From: Deltaproteobacteria bacterium
GTDB taxonomy: Bacteria; Myxococcota; XYA12-FULL-58-9; JAUUZB01
Assembly: GCA_030590185.1 (NCBI GenBank)
Contig: JAUUZB010000334.1
Location: 1-5,690, forward strand
Reading direction: 5' to 3'
DNA: 5,690 nt
Shown: positions 5,149-5,690 of the stretch, one piece after another
Position numbering within the stretch: position 1 is the first letter of the stretch
Layout: each line of letters begins with the position of its first letter
Notes under the pieces: generated by a model
Told to the model about the DNA's origin: nothing
Databases searched by the model: none
Seen by the model: only the letters and a program-made list of their open reading frames with translations
Made by a program: the position numbers and the translations under genes

Positions 5149-5690
5149 TCACCCCCGAGTCAGAGGCTTGTACTTAATCCGCGTAGGCTTCACCGACTCC
5201 GCCCCCAGCCGACGGATCTTGTCGTCTTCGTAGTCATCATAGTTGCCCTCAAAGAAGAACGCCGTGGAATTACCCTCAAAGGCCAGGATGTGGGTGCAGA
5301 CCCGGTTCAAGAACCAGCGATCATGGCTGACCACGATGGCGCAACCGGCGAAGCCCATCAGCCCTTCTTCTAAGGAGCGCAGGGTGGTGACGTCGAGGTC
5401 GTTGCTAGGCTCATCGAGCATGATCAAGTTGGCGCAAGAACGCAGGAGCTTAGCGAGGTGCACCCGGTTGCGCTCACCGCCGGAGAGGTTCTTGACGATT
5501 TGTTGTTGGTCCTGACCCTTGAAGGCGAAGTTCGCCACGTAGGCCCGCGAGTTGAGCAGCCGTTTGCCGAGCTCGATCATCTCGGCGCCGCCGGTGATCT
5601 CCTCCCAGACGTTGTTGTCGCCGTCGAGGTGCTCACGGCTCTGGTCGACGTAGGCGAGCTTCACGGAGTCGCCCAGGCTCAGCTCACCGC
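5149..5690 (-). CDS. ettA: Energy-dependent translational throttle protein EttA (ABC-F ATPase), C-terminal part
   Basis: The visible 179 codons are the C-terminal third of an ABC-F protein (about 555 aa in E. coli); the N-terminal part lies beyond the window. They cover most of the second ATPase domain: the VDQ Q-loop near 5643, the signature [16 protein letters not shown] (LSGGE at 5487-5473), Walker [13 protein letters not shown] (from 5427), the H-loop [12 protein letters not shown] (SHD at 5328-5320), and the tail [10 protein letters not shown]. The phrases [30 protein letters not shown] and [16 protein letters not shown] are diagnostic for EttA within ABC-F. In E. coli, EttA binds the ribosomal E site and gates entry into the elongation cycle according to ATP/ADP ratio. 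The usual DEPTNDLD reads DEPSNDLD here, a conservative change. The gene ends 20 nt before the regulator's ATG. Confidence 0.96.
   Translation of the reverse strand, partial: GELSLGDSVKLAYVDQSREHLDGDNNVWEEITGGAEMIELGKRLLNSRAYVANFAFKGQDQQQIVKNLSGGERNRVHLAKLLRSCANLIMLDEPSNDLDVTTLRSLEEGLMGFAGCAIVVSHDRWFLNRVCTHILAFEGNSTAFFFEGNYDDYEDDKIRRLGAESVKPTRIKYKPLTRG

Overview
The window is GC-rich DNA, probably from a Gram-negative bacterium of the Myxococcota or a related former deltaproteobacterial lineage. I infer this from a large lipoprotein with cysteine-rich repeats, thrombospondin type-3 calcium repeats and an RCC1 propeller, next to PAS-like/LuxR-type regulators of a kind common in myxobacteria. 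No 16S gene or other formal marker is present, so the placement is an inference.

Layout: all four clear genes lie on the minus strand, so transcription runs from right to left. From 5690 down: the C-terminal third of the ABC-F translation factor EttA (cut by the window edge, ends 5149); a 339-aa sensor/LuxR-type HTH regulator (5128-4109); a 102-aa HTH-only LuxR-type protein (4112-3804) whose GTG start overlaps the previous stop by 4 nt (GTGA); a 166-bp intergenic stretch (3638-3803) with GC-rich inverted repeats and a cluster of GTTCGC/GCGAAC elements; and a 1178-aa lipoprotein (3637-101) preceded by a clean GGAGG site. The last 100 bp at the left edge hold at most a fragment of another gene.

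The main item is the large lipoprotein. Its order is: lipoprotein signal peptide (Cys25), two tandem six-cysteine repeats with identical spacing, a chitobiase-C-terminal/Fn3-like domain, a calcium-binding region with DxDxDG repeats, a roughly 360-residue region that reads by eye as a relative of anthrax protective antigen/clostridial binary-toxin B (end of domain 1, pore-forming domain 2, domain 3), two more calcium repeats, and a C-terminal RCC1-like propeller with seven recognisable blades. In protective antigen the C-terminal domain binds the receptor; here a propeller takes that place and a lipid anchor is added at the N-terminus. This suggests a membrane-tethered relative of toxin translocation pores, or a scaffold that reuses the fold. 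No enzymatic A-component is visible in the window.

The two LuxR-type proteins appear translationally coupled and lie just upstream of the lipoprotein gene on the same strand. They are candidate regulators of it, but nothing in the sequence proves this. EttA is a housekeeping gene and its adjacency may be incidental.
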